Shown piece after piece: positions 26,280 to 34,987 of a stretch of DNA of 46,607 nucleotides. How positions within the stretch are numbered: position 1 is the stretch's first letter; every line of letters starts with the position of its first letter. Under the pieces are notes generated by a model. That model was not told where the DNA came from, searched no databases, and was given only the letters and a program-made list of their open reading frames with translations. The translations under genes were made by a program, and so were the position numbers. The DNA is from Gemmatimonadota bacterium (GTDB lineage Bacteria; Gemmatimonadota; Gemmatimonadetes; Longimicrobiales; Gaopeijiaceae): positions 1 through 46,607 of the forward strand of contig SLNQ01000040.1 of NCBI GenBank assembly GCA_007132965.1. Direction: 5' to 3'.

Positions 26280-27679
26280 GCGACGATCTCCAGGCCCTGG
26301 CCCGGCGGGTGGCGGATCGCTGGCAGGAACGGGAGTGGGGTGGGGAGGGCACCCATGTCGTGGTGGCCGTGTCCGGAGGTCTGGATTCAGTCGTGTTGCT
26401 TCACCTGCTCCGGTTTCCCCTGTCCTCGCTGAAGCTGCGGCTCACGGTGGCCCACTTCGACCACGCCATGCGGGAGGGAAGCGCCGCCGACGCCGGGTGG
26501 GTCCGGGGTCTGGCCCGGGCGTGGCAGCTCCCGATCCGTTGGGAGCGGTCCGAGGTCAGGCCTGGGAGCGAGGCCGAGGCCCGGCAGCTCCGGTACGCCT
26601 TCCTGCACCGGATCCGGCGCCAGGTGGACGCCGACGTCCTGGTGACGGCCCACCACGCCGACGACCAGGTGGAGACGGTTCTGTTCCGGATCCTCCGGGG
26701 CACCGGGGTGCGAGGGTTGGCCGGGATCGCGGCCAGCCGGACGCCGGGGGTGGTTCGTCCCCTCCTGGAAGAGTCCCGCGGGGAGCTGGAAGCCTACGCC
26801 GCGGGGGTGGGGCTCACCGGCCGAACCGATCCCACCAACCGGGAGCTTCACCCGGCCCGCAATCGGATCCGGCACGAACTGCTCCCCCGATTGGAGTCCA
26901 TTCACCCGGGGGCCCGTCCCGCCATCCGGCGCCTCGCCCGAAATGCGCGGCGCACCTCCCAGGCGCTGGACGCCCTCCTGGAGCCGGTCCTCGCCCGGCT
27001 GATCGAGGATCGGGGAGCGGCCTCCATCACGGTTGCCCGGGACCGGCTCCTCGCATACCCTTTTCCGGTTCGGAGCGCTATCTTCCGAGCCCTGGCCCGG
27101 GAGGCAGGGGTGACCCTGGGCGAAGCGGGAACCGGGGCCGCCCTGGAGTTTATCAGCCACGGTGCCAGCGGGGGGCGTCTGCAGCTTCCGGGATCGGTCC
27201 GGCTCGCCAGGGATTTCGACCGCGTTCGCCTGGAGTGGGGAACGGGGCCATCCCTGGATCGGCGGGGGCGGCCGGAGGAGGTGGACGCCCCCCTCACACT
27301 TCCGGCTCCGGAGTCTGCAGGGCGTGGAGTGGCCAGACTGGCGGGTCGTCGGGTGGCGGTGGCCTGGGGGACGAGCCCGCCTGAGGCACCGGAGGGTGCG
27401 GTGGAGGGCTTCCATCCCGGGAGACTCGACTTCCCGCTGGTGGTGCGTCGCTGGCGACCGGGAGATCGGACGAGGTCGCCGGCCGGGCGGCGCAAGCTGA
27501 AGAAGCTCTTTGGAGAGCTGCGACTCTCCGTCGATGTGAGAAGACGGATCCCGGTGGTGGCCGATGGCCGGGACGAAGTGATCTGGATTCCGGGGTGGCA
27601 CCGGGCACCGGTGGCCAGACCGCGGAACGACGAGACTATCTGGTACCTCGGGGTGTGGTATGACGACGAAGACACCTGA
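26276..27679 (+). CDS. tilS: tRNA(Ile)-lysidine synthase TilS
   Basis: 467 residues from GTG 26276 (GTGA overlap). It converts C34 of the CAU tRNA-Ile2 to lysidine so that it reads AUA as isoleucine. The PP-loop SGGLDS is at 33-38 in VVVAVSGGLDSVVLL, followed by VAHFDHAMREGSAADAGWV and TAHHADDQVETVLFRILRGTG. The N-type ATPase domain is followed by the helical TilS and C-terminal regions (FPLVVRRWRPGDR, KKLFGELRLSVDVRRRIPVV). tilS-hpt-ftsH is a conserved gene order. The 3' end overlaps hpt by 20 bases. Confidence 0.94.
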   Translation: MSDDLQALARRVADRWQEREWGGEGTHVVVAVSGGLDSVVLLHLLRFPLSSLKLRLTVAHFDHAMREGSAADAGWVRGLARAWQLPIRWERSEVRPGSEAEARQLRYAFLHRIRRQVDADVLVTAHHADDQVETVLFRILRGTGVRGLAGIAASRTPGVVRPLLEESRGELEAYAAGVGLTGRTDPTNRELHPARNRIRHELLPRLESIHPGARPAIRRLARNARRTSQALDALLEPVLARLIEDRGAASITVARDRLLAYPFPVRSAIFRALAREAGVTLGEAGTGAALEFISHGASGGRLQLPGSVRLARDFDRVRLEWGTGPSLDRRGRPEEVDAPLTLPAPESAGRGVARLAGRRVAVAWGTSPPEAPEGAVEGFHPGRLDFPLVVRRWRPGDRTRSPAGRRKLKKLFGELRLSVDVRRRIPVVADGRDEVIWIPGWHRAPVARPRNDETIWYLGVWYDDEDT

Positions 27680-28217
27680 ACGGGTGGCACGACTGGCCGG
27701 TGCGACGGACTTTCGTCGGGTGGTCTACTCGGAGGAGGAGCTCCAGCGTCGGGTCGGGGAGATGGGAGCCGAGATCTCCGACCACTATCCCAACGACGAG
27801 CCCATCCTCGTGTTGGGTCTCCTGAAGGGATCCTTTATCTTCCTGGCGGATCTCGTGCGCACGATCCAGCGTCCCCTGCAGGTGGATTTCCTGGTGGCAT
27901 CCAGCTACGGGACCGGGATGGTGTCGTCGGGAAAGGTCCAGCTCCTCTATGACCCGGATACGTCCATCGAGGGCCGTCACGTGGTGCTGGTGGAAGACAT
28001 CGTGGACAGCGGAAACACGCTCCAGCGGATCCTTCCCGTGCTGGAGGAGCGCGGTCCGGCGAGCCTCGAGGTGTGCGCCCTCCTTCACAAGCGGCTGGTG
28101 AAGCTCGATCCGGAACCCCGTTGGGTGGGCTTCAACGCACCCTCCGAGTTCCTGGTGGGGTACGGACTGGATCACGCCGAAGATTTCCGGCACCTGCCCT
28201 TCATCGGCAGCCTTTGA
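27660..28217 (+). CDS. hpt: Hypoxanthine (guanine) phosphoribosyltransferase
   Basis: 185 residues, the standard size. It salvages hypoxanthine and guanine to IMP and GMP using PRPP. The pyrophosphate-binding loop LGLLKGSFIF is at about 52-61 and the PRPP-binding motif VEDIVDSGNTL is at about 111-121; KxxxxxPEPRWVGF-like KLDPEPRWVGF follows. Its ATG lies inside the tilS 3' end. Its neighbour ftsH begins 58 bases after its stop. In B. subtilis the same enzyme partners TilS in control of ftsH, but nothing here shows that regulation. Confidence 0.94.
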   Translation: MTTKTPERVARLAGATDFRRVVYSEEELQRRVGEMGAEISDHYPNDEPILVLGLLKGSFIFLADLVRTIQRPLQVDFLVASSYGTGMVSSGKVQLLYDPDTSIEGRHVVLVEDIVDSGNTLQRILPVLEERGPASLEVCALLHKRLVKLDPEPRWVGFNAPSEFLVGYGLDHAEDFRHLPFIGSL

Positions 28218-28275
28218 AGCCGCCTGGCGTGGAGCGGTCCACCGGCCGGCGCCCCAACGAACCGAGTAACGTCTG

Positions 28276-30408
28276 ATGTCCGACCCCGATTCCAAGCGGC
28301 AGGAACCCAAGGGCAACGGGTGGTCCCGTATGTCCCGGGCCTTGCCCTTCTGGATCCTCCTGGTGCTGGTCCCCCTGGTCCTCTTCAACTACATGGCTGG
28401 AGACGAGGAGGAGCACTACGAGATCTCCTACTCGGAATTCCGCGCCGAGTTGGACCGGGAGAACGTGCACTCGGTGAAGGTCATCGAGGGCGTCACCATG
28501 GAGGGGGAGTTTCGCCAGGCCGTGGAGCGGGACGGAGAGGAGCGCACCCACTTCAAAACGCACCTCCTGGGTCCCATCAGCGATGCCCTCATCGAGGACC
28601 TGGAAGCGCAGGGCGTCGTCCTCACCGGTGAGCCCGAGCAGACACCGTGGTGGACCTTTCTGGTCACCGCCCTTCCGTGGATCATCCTGATCCTCTTCTG
28701 GTTCTGGATCATCCGAACCATGCAGGGCGGAGGCAACAAGGCGTTCCAGTTCGGCCGCTCCAAGGCCAAGCTCATCTCGCCCGACACGCCCAAGGTGACC
28801 TTCGACGACGTGGCCGGAGCCGATGAGGCCAAGCACGAGCTGGAGGAGATCATCGAGTTTCTGAAGGACCCCCAGAAGTTCGGACGGCTGGGAGGTCGGC
28901 TCCCCAAGGGCGTTCTCCTGGTGGGCCCCCCGGGCACGGGAAAGACGCTCCTGGCCAAGGCCGTTGCCGGTGAGGCCGGGCGCCCCTTCTTCCAGATGTC
29001 CGGCTCCGACTTCGTGGAGATGTTCGTGGGCGTGGGCGCTTCCCGGGTCCGGGATCTCTTCGAACAGGGGAAGACGCACGCGCCCTGCATCATCTTCATT
29101 GACGAGATCGACGCGGTGGGGCGCCACCGGGGTGCGGGACTCGGTGGCGGACACGACGAGCGGGAGCAGACCCTGAACCAGCTCCTGGTGGAGATGGACG
29201 GTTTCGAGTCCAACGAAGGGGTTATCCTGCTGGCCGCCACCAACCGGGCAGACGTCCTGGACCCGGCACTCCTTCGGCCGGGCCGCTTCGACCGGCAGGT
29301 GGTGGTAGATTCGCCTGACGTTCAGGGCAGGGAGATGATCCTCCGGGTCCATGCTCGCAAGCTACCCCTCGAGGGAGACGTGGACCTGCAGATCATCGCC
29401 AAGGGAACGCCGGGTCTCTCCGGGGCTGACCTGGCCAATATCTGCAACGAGGCCGCCCTGCTGGCGGCTCGGCGCGACGCCGACAGCGTCAGCATGGAGG
29501 ACTTCGAGCAGGCCAAGGACAAGATCATGCTGGGCACTGAGCGCCGGAGCATGGTCCTCACCGAGAACGAGCGAAAGCTCACGGCCTACCACGAGGCGGG
29601 CCACGCCGTCATCGGCCTCCGGGTGCCGGGCCTCGACCCCATCCACAAGGTCACCATCGTGCCCCGGGGACGGGCCCTGGGCATCACCGCCTCCCTCCCG
29701 GAAGAGGACCGCCATTCCTACACCAAGGACTGGCTGGAGGGACAGCTCTGCATGCTCTTCGGGGGAAGGGTGGCCGAAGAGATGACCTTCGGACCGGAGA
29801 AGGTGACCACCGGGGCCGGCAACGACATCGAACGGGCCACCCAGATGGCCCGGCGCATGGTCACGCGCTTCGGGATGTCCGACGCGGTGGGCCTCATGGC
29901 CATCGGCGACTCGGACCACCAGGTGTTCCTGGGCCGGGAGATGACCCAGAAGCGAGACATCTCGGAGCATACGGCGCAACTGGTTGACCAGGAGGTGAAG
30001 CGAATCCTGGACGAGGCCCACCACAGGGCCCGAAGGGTGCTGGAACGGGAGGACGATCTCCTGGAGCGCATTGCCCAGGCGCTCCTGGAGCGTGAGACCC
30101 TGGACCGGACCGATATCGGACTCCTGGCCCAGGGCAAGCCGCTGCCGCCGGTTGAGCCGGTGGAGGAGATCGGCGACGAAGGCAGACCCCGCCCGGGCCT
30201 GGAACCGGCCACACCGGAGACCGCCTCCAAACCCGAATCCGACGTCCCACCGGCTCCCGGTGAGGCCGCCGAAGAGGGGCCCGGGGCCCGTGAGCCCGAG
30301 GCCGACACGGAGCCCGCCGGAGAGCGGGAGGAGCGGGAGTCGTCGGTGACGAGTCCCACCGCCCGCCGCGCCCGCCCCGACCCGGACCCGGACACCTCCC
30401 GGGGATGA
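28276..30408 (+). CDS. ftsH: ATP-dependent zinc metalloprotease FtsH
   Basis: 710 residues, longer than the common 610-650. Two N-terminal transmembrane helices (about 22-41 and 126-147) enclose a periplasmic domain. The AAA+ domain has Walker A GPPGTGKT at 217-224, Walker B FIDEID at 274-279 and the second region of homology [19 protein letters not shown]. The zinc protease motif HEAGH is at 439-443. It degrades membrane and short-lived regulatory proteins. The last ~70 residues are a proline-, glutamate- and alanine-rich tail absent from most homologues. It overlaps folP by ATGA. Confidence 0.96.
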   Translation: MSDPDSKRQEPKGNGWSRMSRALPFWILLVLVPLVLFNYMAGDEEEHYEISYSEFRAELDRENVHSVKVIEGVTMEGEFRQAVERDGEERTHFKTHLLGPISDALIEDLEAQGVVLTGEPEQTPWWTFLVTALPWIILILFWFWIIRTMQGGGNKAFQFGRSKAKLISPDTPKVTFDDVAGADEAKHELEEIIEFLKDPQKFGRLGGRLPKGVLLVGPPGTGKTLLAKAVAGEAGRPFFQMSGSDFVEMFVGVGASRVRDLFEQGKTHAPCIIFIDEIDAVGRHRGAGLGGGHDEREQTLNQLLVEMDGFESNEGVILLAATNRADVLDPALLRPGRFDRQVVVDSPDVQGREMILRVHARKLPLEGDVDLQIIAKGTPGLSGADLANICNEAALLAARRDADSVSMEDFEQAKDKIMLGTERRSMVLTENERKLTAYHEAGHAVIGLRVPGLDPIHKVTIVPRGRALGITASLPEEDRHSYTKDWLEGQLCMLFGGRVAEEMTFGPEKVTTGAGNDIERATQMARRMVTRFGMSDAVGLMAIGDSDHQVFLGREMTQKRDISEHTAQLVDQEVKRILDEAHHRARRVLEREDDLLERIAQALLERETLDRTDIGLLAQGKPLPPVEPVEEIGDEGRPRPGLEPATPETASKPESDVPPAPGEAAEEGPGAREPEADTEPAGEREERESSVTSPTARRARPDPDPDTSRG

Positions 30409-31331
30409 GCCCTGCGGCGTGGATGGTCGCCGATCGCCGGATCTCTCTGGACGACCCCCTCGTCATGGGGATCCTGAACGTCACGCCGGACTCGTTCTCC
30501 GATGGAGGTGAGCTCCGGACCGTGGACGACGCCTTGCGACGAGGGGAGGTCATGGCCCGGGAGGGGGCCGGTATGCTGGACGTGGGGGGCGAATCCACCC
30601 GACCCGGAGCCGCAGCGGTGTCGGTGGAGGAAGAGACTCGTCGGGTGGTTCCCGTGGTGGAGGCGCTTCGGCGGGAGCTGGACCTCCCCATCTCCGTTGA
30701 CACCCGCAAGGCCCGGGTGGCCCGCCGGGCGCTGGAGGCGGGAGCCGTGGTGGTCAACGACGTCTCGGGGCTGGCATTCGACTCCAGGATGGGGGCGGTG
30801 GTGGCGGGAGCCGGTGCCGGCCTGGTGCTGATGCACATGCGAGGCACTCCCGCCGACATGCGTAGCCGTGCCCGCTACGACGACGTGGTGGACGAGGTGA
30901 GCCGGGAGCTTCTGCAGGCAGTGGAGCGGGCCCGGGCCGCCGGCGTGGCGTACGGGGCCATGGTCGTGGATCCCGGAATCGGCTTTGCCAAGAACCGCAG
31001 TCAGTCCCTGAGCCTTCTGGCCGAGCTTCGCCGTCTCGTGGCCCTGGGCTTCCCCGTCATGGTGGGTACCTCCCGGAAGAGCTTCCTGGGAGAGCTGCTG
31101 GGGTGCCCCCCCGAAGAACGGGTGCTGGGGTCGGCCGTCACCTGCGCCCTGGCCTGGGAGAGGGGAGCAAGAATCTTTCGGGTCCACGACGTGGAGCCCA
31201 CGGTCCAGGCTCTGACGGTGGCCCGAGCCGTGGTGGCCGCGGGCTCGTCCGGGGACCCACCGGGATCCGACGGGGTTGTGCATTCAGGCGCGTCGTCGCC
31301 GTCCCGCACGGACCAGGACAACTCGCGGTGA
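30405..31331 (+). CDS. folP: Dihydropteroate synthase FolP
   Basis: 308 residues. It condenses p-aminobenzoate with 6-hydroxymethyl-dihydropterin pyrophosphate in folate synthesis. The motifs VMGILNVTPDSFSDGG (about 20-35), MLDVGGESTRPGA, VVNDVSGLAF and GIGFAKN are intact. The C-terminal ~25 residues are a low-complexity tail. The ATG overlaps the ftsH stop. cdaA begins 10 bases after this stop; folP next to a diadenylate cyclase is also known in Bacteroidetes-type genomes. Confidence 0.95.
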   Translation: MSPAAWMVADRRISLDDPLVMGILNVTPDSFSDGGELRTVDDALRRGEVMAREGAGMLDVGGESTRPGAAAVSVEEETRRVVPVVEALRRELDLPISVDTRKARVARRALEAGAVVVNDVSGLAFDSRMGAVVAGAGAGLVLMHMRGTPADMRSRARYDDVVDEVSRELLQAVERARAAGVAYGAMVVDPGIGFAKNRSQSLSLLAELRRLVALGFPVMVGTSRKSFLGELLGCPPEERVLGSAVTCALAWERGARIFRVHDVEPTVQALTVARAVVAAGSSGDPPGSDGVVHSGASSPSRTDQDNSR

Positions 31332-31341
31332 GGAAAGGCGG

Positions 31342-32145
31342 TTGAGAGCTTTCTGGGAGCAGCTTCAGTTCCTCTGGCCAGGATGGATCGATCTCATCGA
31401 GATCGTCATCGTGGCCGCGCTGGTGTACAGGGCTCTCCTCCTTCTCCAGCGCACCCGCGCCATGCAGATGATCCTGGGCGTGGGGCTCCTGGCCGGGGTC
31501 TACGTCCTGGCCCGGCTCCTGGACTTCTCCCTCATCCGCACCCTGTTGGAGACCCTCTTCCAGTACGGCGCCATCGCCGCCCTGGTGGTCTTTCAGCCCG
31601 AGCTCCGGGCTGCCCTGGCCCGGTTGGGCCAGAGTCGCATGCTCCGCCTCTTCGCAAAGCTGGAAGGCCGTCTGGTGGTGGACGAGATCGTGGAGGCCGT
31701 GGATAAGCTCTCCCGGTCCGGAACCGGCGCCATCATCGTCCTGGAAAACGAGATGGGCCTCGACGAATATGCCAACACCGGTAGCCCCGTGAAGGCGCAG
31801 GTGTCGTCCGACATGCTCACCACCATCTTCACCCCCCACTCGCCCATGCACGACGGGGCCGTCATCATCGTGGGCGACACCATCGAGGCGGCAGGGGCCA
31901 TTCTGCCGCTGACGCAGACGCCGCTCCACGACAAGTCCATGGGCACCCGCCACCGGGCGGCGCTGGGCCTTTCGGAGGAATCCGACGCCCTGGTCATCGT
32001 CGTGAGCGAGGAGACCTCCCGGATCTCCATCGCCCAGGCGGGCCGAATGGAAGTGGGGGTGGATCTGGACCGGTTGCGGCAGGTCTTGGAGGGAAGCATG
32101 CCCGAGGGCCGAAAGGGTATCCAGATGATGGCGTCCACGAGCTGA
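31342..32145 (+). CDS. cdaA: Diadenylate cyclase CdaA
   Basis: 267 residues from the TTG at 31342. That start is chosen because a GAGGAAAGG Shine-Dalgarno lies immediately upstream and the length matches the B. subtilis enzyme (273). It makes cyclic di-AMP from two ATP. The N-terminus has three hydrophobic membrane segments (about 15-95), followed by a DAC domain. The catalytic DGA motif is at 171-173 (MHDGAVII) and the RHR motif at 203-205 (GTRHRAAL). The usual CdaR partner gene is not adjacent. It ends the ftsH-folP-cdaA run. Confidence 0.94.
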   Translation: MRAFWEQLQFLWPGWIDLIEIVIVAALVYRALLLLQRTRAMQMILGVGLLAGVYVLARLLDFSLIRTLLETLFQYGAIAALVVFQPELRAALARLGQSRMLRLFAKLEGRLVVDEIVEAVDKLSRSGTGAIIVLENEMGLDEYANTGSPVKAQVSSDMLTTIFTPHSPMHDGAVIIVGDTIEAAGAILPLTQTPLHDKSMGTRHRAALGLSEESDALVIVVSEETSRISIAQAGRMEVGVDLDRLRQVLEGSMPEGRKGIQMMASTS

Positions 32146-32146
32146 C

Positions 32147-32205
32147 CCGGCCGAGCCGGCGGCGTTGCGATGAATCCCCCCGGGGGCGTCCGGGGTATTC
32201 CTCGG
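32147..32205 (+). terminator. Hairpin cluster after cdaA, possible terminator
   Basis: CCGGC/GCCGG with a CGA loop (32147-32159) and CCGGGG/CCTCGG with a TATT loop (32190-32205) lie between cdaA and the exbB promoter. A CCCCCGGGGG palindrome sits between them. No U-tract follows either stem, so termination is a guess from position. The rest of the 278-base gap holds only the exbB promoter. Confidence 0.3.
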
Positions 32206-32308
32206 GTCAGTGGCGGAAGGCGAAGGAGAACAGTGGCCTTTGGTCTGGATGTTCTCGAGATGCGCCCACAAAACCTTTGACTTGGAGCCATGCAGGCTTC
32301 AACTTTCA

Positions 32309-32338
32309 TTGACAGGGTCGCCAACGGCCCCGTAGATT
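32309..32338 (+). promoter_or_regulatory. Promoter of the exbB/exbD/tonB operon
   Basis: Consensus TTGACA (32309-32314), an 18-base spacer and TAGATT (32333-32338). It lies ~85 bases before the exbB start, in an intergenic gap. It resembles the tRNA and rex promoters, which also have a -10 beginning TAG. Confidence 0.6.
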
Positions 32339-32423
32339 GCCGCCAACTCAACCAGAACTGGAAACGGTCCCGCGGGCTCTGGACGACGAGCCGAGCCGTG
32401 GTGCCGCCTGAAAGGAGCCGGGT

Positions 32424-33206
32424 TTGGACGACCTCGAATACAATCTTCTGACGCTCTTCGCCGACGGCGGGCCCATGATGTACGCCCTCGTCCTCTGCTC
32501 GCTGGTGGCTCTGGGCGTGATCATCGCCAAGGGCTACACCCTGTGGGTCGCCCACCGGGATACCGAGCAGATCCTCGGCGAGGTGGCCGAGCTCACCGAG
32601 CAGGGTCGCATGGACGAGGCGATCCAGCGGTGCGTGGATACCCCCGGCCCCACCGCCGCCATCCTCCTGGCGGGGCTGCGCCGGATCGAGGACGGAAAGG
32701 TCAGGGAAGACGAGTTGGAGCAGGTGATCAACACCACCGGCACCATTGAGCTGGGCTTTCTGGAGCGGGGGCTCGTGATCCTGGCCACCGTTGCCAACGT
32801 GGCGCCCCTCATGGGCTTCCTGGGGACGGTGGCCGGGATGATCATGGCCTTCGCCTCCATCGAGATGGCCGGAGACGTGGACCCGACGCTGGTGGCCGGC
32901 GGAATCAAGGTGGCGCTGCTCACCACGGCCACCGGGCTCCTCATCGCCATCCCCACGAACATCGGATACAACTTTTTCGTGACCCGCATCGACAAGCTCA
33001 TCGTCGACATGGAGCAGGGCACTCAGCAGCTGCTGGGCCTGGTCTGGGACATGGAGCGACGGGGTGAGCTGGAGATGGTGGGACGGGCCGTACCCAGCCC
33101 CGGGCCCACCCGCGAGGAGCCCCCGGCAGGCGGCGGACGCGATCCCTTCAGCCCGCCGGCGCCCGGACTGGACGAACCCACCGGCAAGGATCGCCCCGGC
33201 GATTGA
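32424..33206 (+). CDS. MotA/TolQ/ExbB proton-channel family protein
   Basis: 260 residues from TTG 32424; an AAAGGAG Shine-Dalgarno lies 6 bases upstream. This inner-membrane protein couples proton flow to energising an outer-membrane system. Three transmembrane helices are visible (about 15-36, 117-140 and 155-177). The region from FLERGLVILATVANVAPLMGFLGTVAGMIMAF to ALLTTATGLLIAIP is the conserved pore segment of the family. The C-terminal tail is proline-rich and unusual. Two ExbD-type genes and a TonB gene follow, so ExbB is the more likely role than TolQ. Confidence 0.9.
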   Translation: MDDLEYNLLTLFADGGPMMYALVLCSLVALGVIIAKGYTLWVAHRDTEQILGEVAELTEQGRMDEAIQRCVDTPGPTAAILLAGLRRIEDGKVREDELEQVINTTGTIELGFLERGLVILATVANVAPLMGFLGTVAGMIMAFASIEMAGDVDPTLVAGGIKVALLTTATGLLIAIPTNIGYNFFVTRIDKLIVDMEQGTQQLLGLVWDMERRGELEMVGRAVPSPGPTREEPPAGGGRDPFSPPAPGLDEPTGKDRPGD

Positions 33207-33284
33207 CCGCCTGACCGGGAACCTGTGGTTCCGGAGCCGGTACAAATCAAGAGAGCACGGCCCTGACGCAAGGAGCAAGCAAGC

Positions 33285-33707
33285 GTGGCAATTCTGAAGA
33301 AGCAGTCCAAGGTCAGCGACGAGATTCCCTCCGCTTCCATGGCGGACATCGCGTTTCTCCTGCTGATCTTCTTCCTGGTGACGACGGTGTTCCCCAAGGA
33401 TCGGGGGCTGCCCATCGTCCTGCCCGAAGAGCAGGAAGAGGTGGAGGTCTCCCAGCGGAACATCCTCCACATCACCATCAACCCCGATGGGTCGGTGGGG
33501 GTACGGCGGGGTGACTCCCAGAACGAGTCCTTTCACCGACCGCACCAGATCCAGCAGGTCTGGCGCCAGGAAGTGGCCCAGAACCCGAACCTCATCGCCG
33601 GGGTCCGGACCCATCCCGACGCTCCGCACCGCTTCATGATCCAGGTGCTGGACGCGTTGCAGATGGCCAATGCCGAACGAATTTCACTCCAGATGGGAGA
33701 AGGTTGA
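33285..33707 (+). CDS. ExbD/TolR-family biopolymer transport protein (first copy)
   Basis: 140 residues from GTG 33285, with AGGAG upstream. A single transmembrane helix (about 18-36) contains the conserved Asp in MADIAFLLLIFFLVTT, the proton-carrying residue of the family. The C-terminal half is a periplasmic domain. It partners the ExbB-type protein. It follows exbB by 78 bases and precedes the second copy by 3 bases. Confidence 0.9.
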   Translation: MAILKKQSKVSDEIPSASMADIAFLLLIFFLVTTVFPKDRGLPIVLPEEQEEVEVSQRNILHITINPDGSVGVRRGDSQNESFHRPHQIQQVWRQEVAQNPNLIAGVRTHPDAPHRFMIQVLDALQMANAERISLQMGEG

Positions 33708-33710
33708 TCC

Positions 33711-34160
33711 ATGCCGCTCAAAGGTGGAGGACTCGAGCGTAAGTCGAAGGCATCGGACCAGATCCCATCGTCGTCCCTGGCCGACATCGCCTTCCTGCTT
33801 CTCATCTTCTTCATGGTGACCACGGTCTTCCGGACCGAGGCCGACCGGCCCATCGAGTGGCCCGAGGCCGAGGCCACCCAGCAGATCGATGAGACGCGGG
33901 ACAACATCATGTACATCTGGGTGGAGCGTGACGGCGACATCTGGATCAACGATCGCCTGGTGGGGATGGACCAGATCGCGGACCTCGTGGCCCCCAGGTG
34001 GGTAGAATCAGGCAGGCGCCTCCGGATCTCCCTCCGGGCTGATGCCGAGGCGCCATATCGCTACATTGACGCGGTGCAGCGCGAGATTCAGCGTGCCGGA
34101 GCCATCTACGTGGTCTTCGCCACCGATCTCGAGCGCCGCATGCAGAGGGAGAGACGATGA
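33711..34160 (+). CDS. ExbD/TolR-family biopolymer transport protein (second copy)
   Basis: 149 residues. Its transmembrane helix LADIAFLLLIFFMVTTVF again contains the conserved Asp, and the flanking KASDQIPSSS matches the first copy. The periplasmic region differs clearly from the first, so the two are divergent paralogues, possibly forming a hetero-assembly. A GAAGG Shine-Dalgarno lies 7 bases before the ATG. The stop overlaps the tonB start (ATGA). Confidence 0.9.
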   Translation: MPLKGGGLERKSKASDQIPSSSLADIAFLLLIFFMVTTVFRTEADRPIEWPEAEATQQIDETRDNIMYIWVERDGDIWINDRLVGMDQIADLVAPRWVESGRRLRISLRADAEAPYRYIDAVQREIQRAGAIYVVFATDLERRMQRERR

Positions 34161-34855
34161 GCACCGAGCCGACCGAAACCAAGGCGCAGGAGAGCAGCGG
34201 GCTGACGCCCTTTGAGACGGCCAACGATCGTCTCAAGCAGTCGTTTGGCTCGTGGTTCTGGGGCTCCATGATGGCGGCGGTGCTGGTTCACTTCGCGGTG
34301 ATGGCCTTCTGGCCCAACCTCGAGGCCTCCGATGTGTCCTTCACCATGGAGGACATGGAGGCGGTGGACCTGCCGCCCGAGATCGAGATTCCCCCGCCCC
34401 CCGAGCAGATCCAGCGACCGGCCAATCCGGTGGTCTCCGAGGCGCAGATTGACGACGACGTGACCATCTCGCCTACGACTTTCGACGACAACCAGCCGGA
34501 CGATCTGCCGCCTCCTCCGTCGGACACCGGTGCAGGTCTCGGCGATCAGCCCACCTTCACCCCCTTCACCGTAGCTCCCGAGGTTCGAAACCGGGACGAG
34601 GTGGGCCGGATTCTCCAGCGCGAGTATCCGTCCAGCCTCCGGGACGCCGGGATCGGTGGAACGGTGGTCATGCACTTCTTCATCGACGAGGAAGGTGAGG
34701 TGCAGAACGTGGTGGTCCAGGAGAGTTCCGGACACGCCTCGCTGGATGCGGCAGCCGAGCGAGTGGCCCTGCAGTTCGAGTTCTCGCCGGCCCTGAACCG
34801 GGACCAGCGGGTTCCGGTCTGGATTCAGCTGCCCATTACCTTCCAGTCTCGCTGA
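34157..34855 (+). CDS. TonB family energy-transducing protein
   Basis: 232 residues. One N-terminal transmembrane helix (about 33-52, WFWGSMMAAVLVHFAVMAFWP) is followed by a short proline-rich region (IPPPPEQIQRP, DLPPPPSD) and a C-terminal TonB domain (about 150-232). The domain contains YPSSLRDAGIGGTVVMHFFIDEEGEV and the FEFSPALNRDQRVPVWIQLPITF ending. TonB contacts TonB-dependent receptors in the outer membrane, so this organism has a diderm envelope. It is the last gene of the operon before a strong hairpin. Confidence 0.93.
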   Translation: MSTEPTETKAQESSGLTPFETANDRLKQSFGSWFWGSMMAAVLVHFAVMAFWPNLEASDVSFTMEDMEAVDLPPEIEIPPPPEQIQRPANPVVSEAQIDDDVTISPTTFDDNQPDDLPPPPSDTGAGLGDQPTFTPFTVAPEVRNRDEVGRILQREYPSSLRDAGIGGTVVMHFFIDEEGEVQNVVVQESSGHASLDAAAERVALQFEFSPALNRDQRVPVWIQLPITFQSR

Positions 34856-34880
34856 GTCGATCCCCCTGACTCCAGCGGGC

Positions 34881-34917
34881 GAAGCCCCGCCGGCCCTCCA
34901 GTGGTCGGCGGGGCTTC
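34881..34917 (+). terminator. Strong hairpin after tonB, terminator-like
   Basis: A perfect 12-base-pair stem, GAAGCCCCGCCG (34881-34892) and CGGCGGGGCTTC (34906-34917), around a 13-base loop. It begins 26 bases after the tonB stop. The stem is very GC-rich, and only TCTCA follows instead of a U-run, as is common for such elements in high-GC genomes. It marks the end of the exbB-tonB operon. Confidence 0.65.
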
Positions 34918-34987
34918 TCACGTAGGGCCGGCTCCGCTCTCCGGCGCCGGTTCCGTCTTCCGCGCCACTGCGATACAATTGGAGGTC

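Noticed and set aside
32177..32186. CCCCCGGGGG palindrome
   Set aside because: A 10-base GC palindrome without a loop is likely by chance in this composition.
32170..32280. 36-codon open frame with ATG in the gap after cdaA
   Set aside because: No Shine-Dalgarno, Gly/Arg-rich product, and it overlaps hairpins; no support for a gene.
34974..34979. TACAAT as a -10 box for yggS
   Set aside because: The start site would fall at the Shine-Dalgarno/ATG and there is no acceptable -35; the ribosome site argues for transcription from further upstream.
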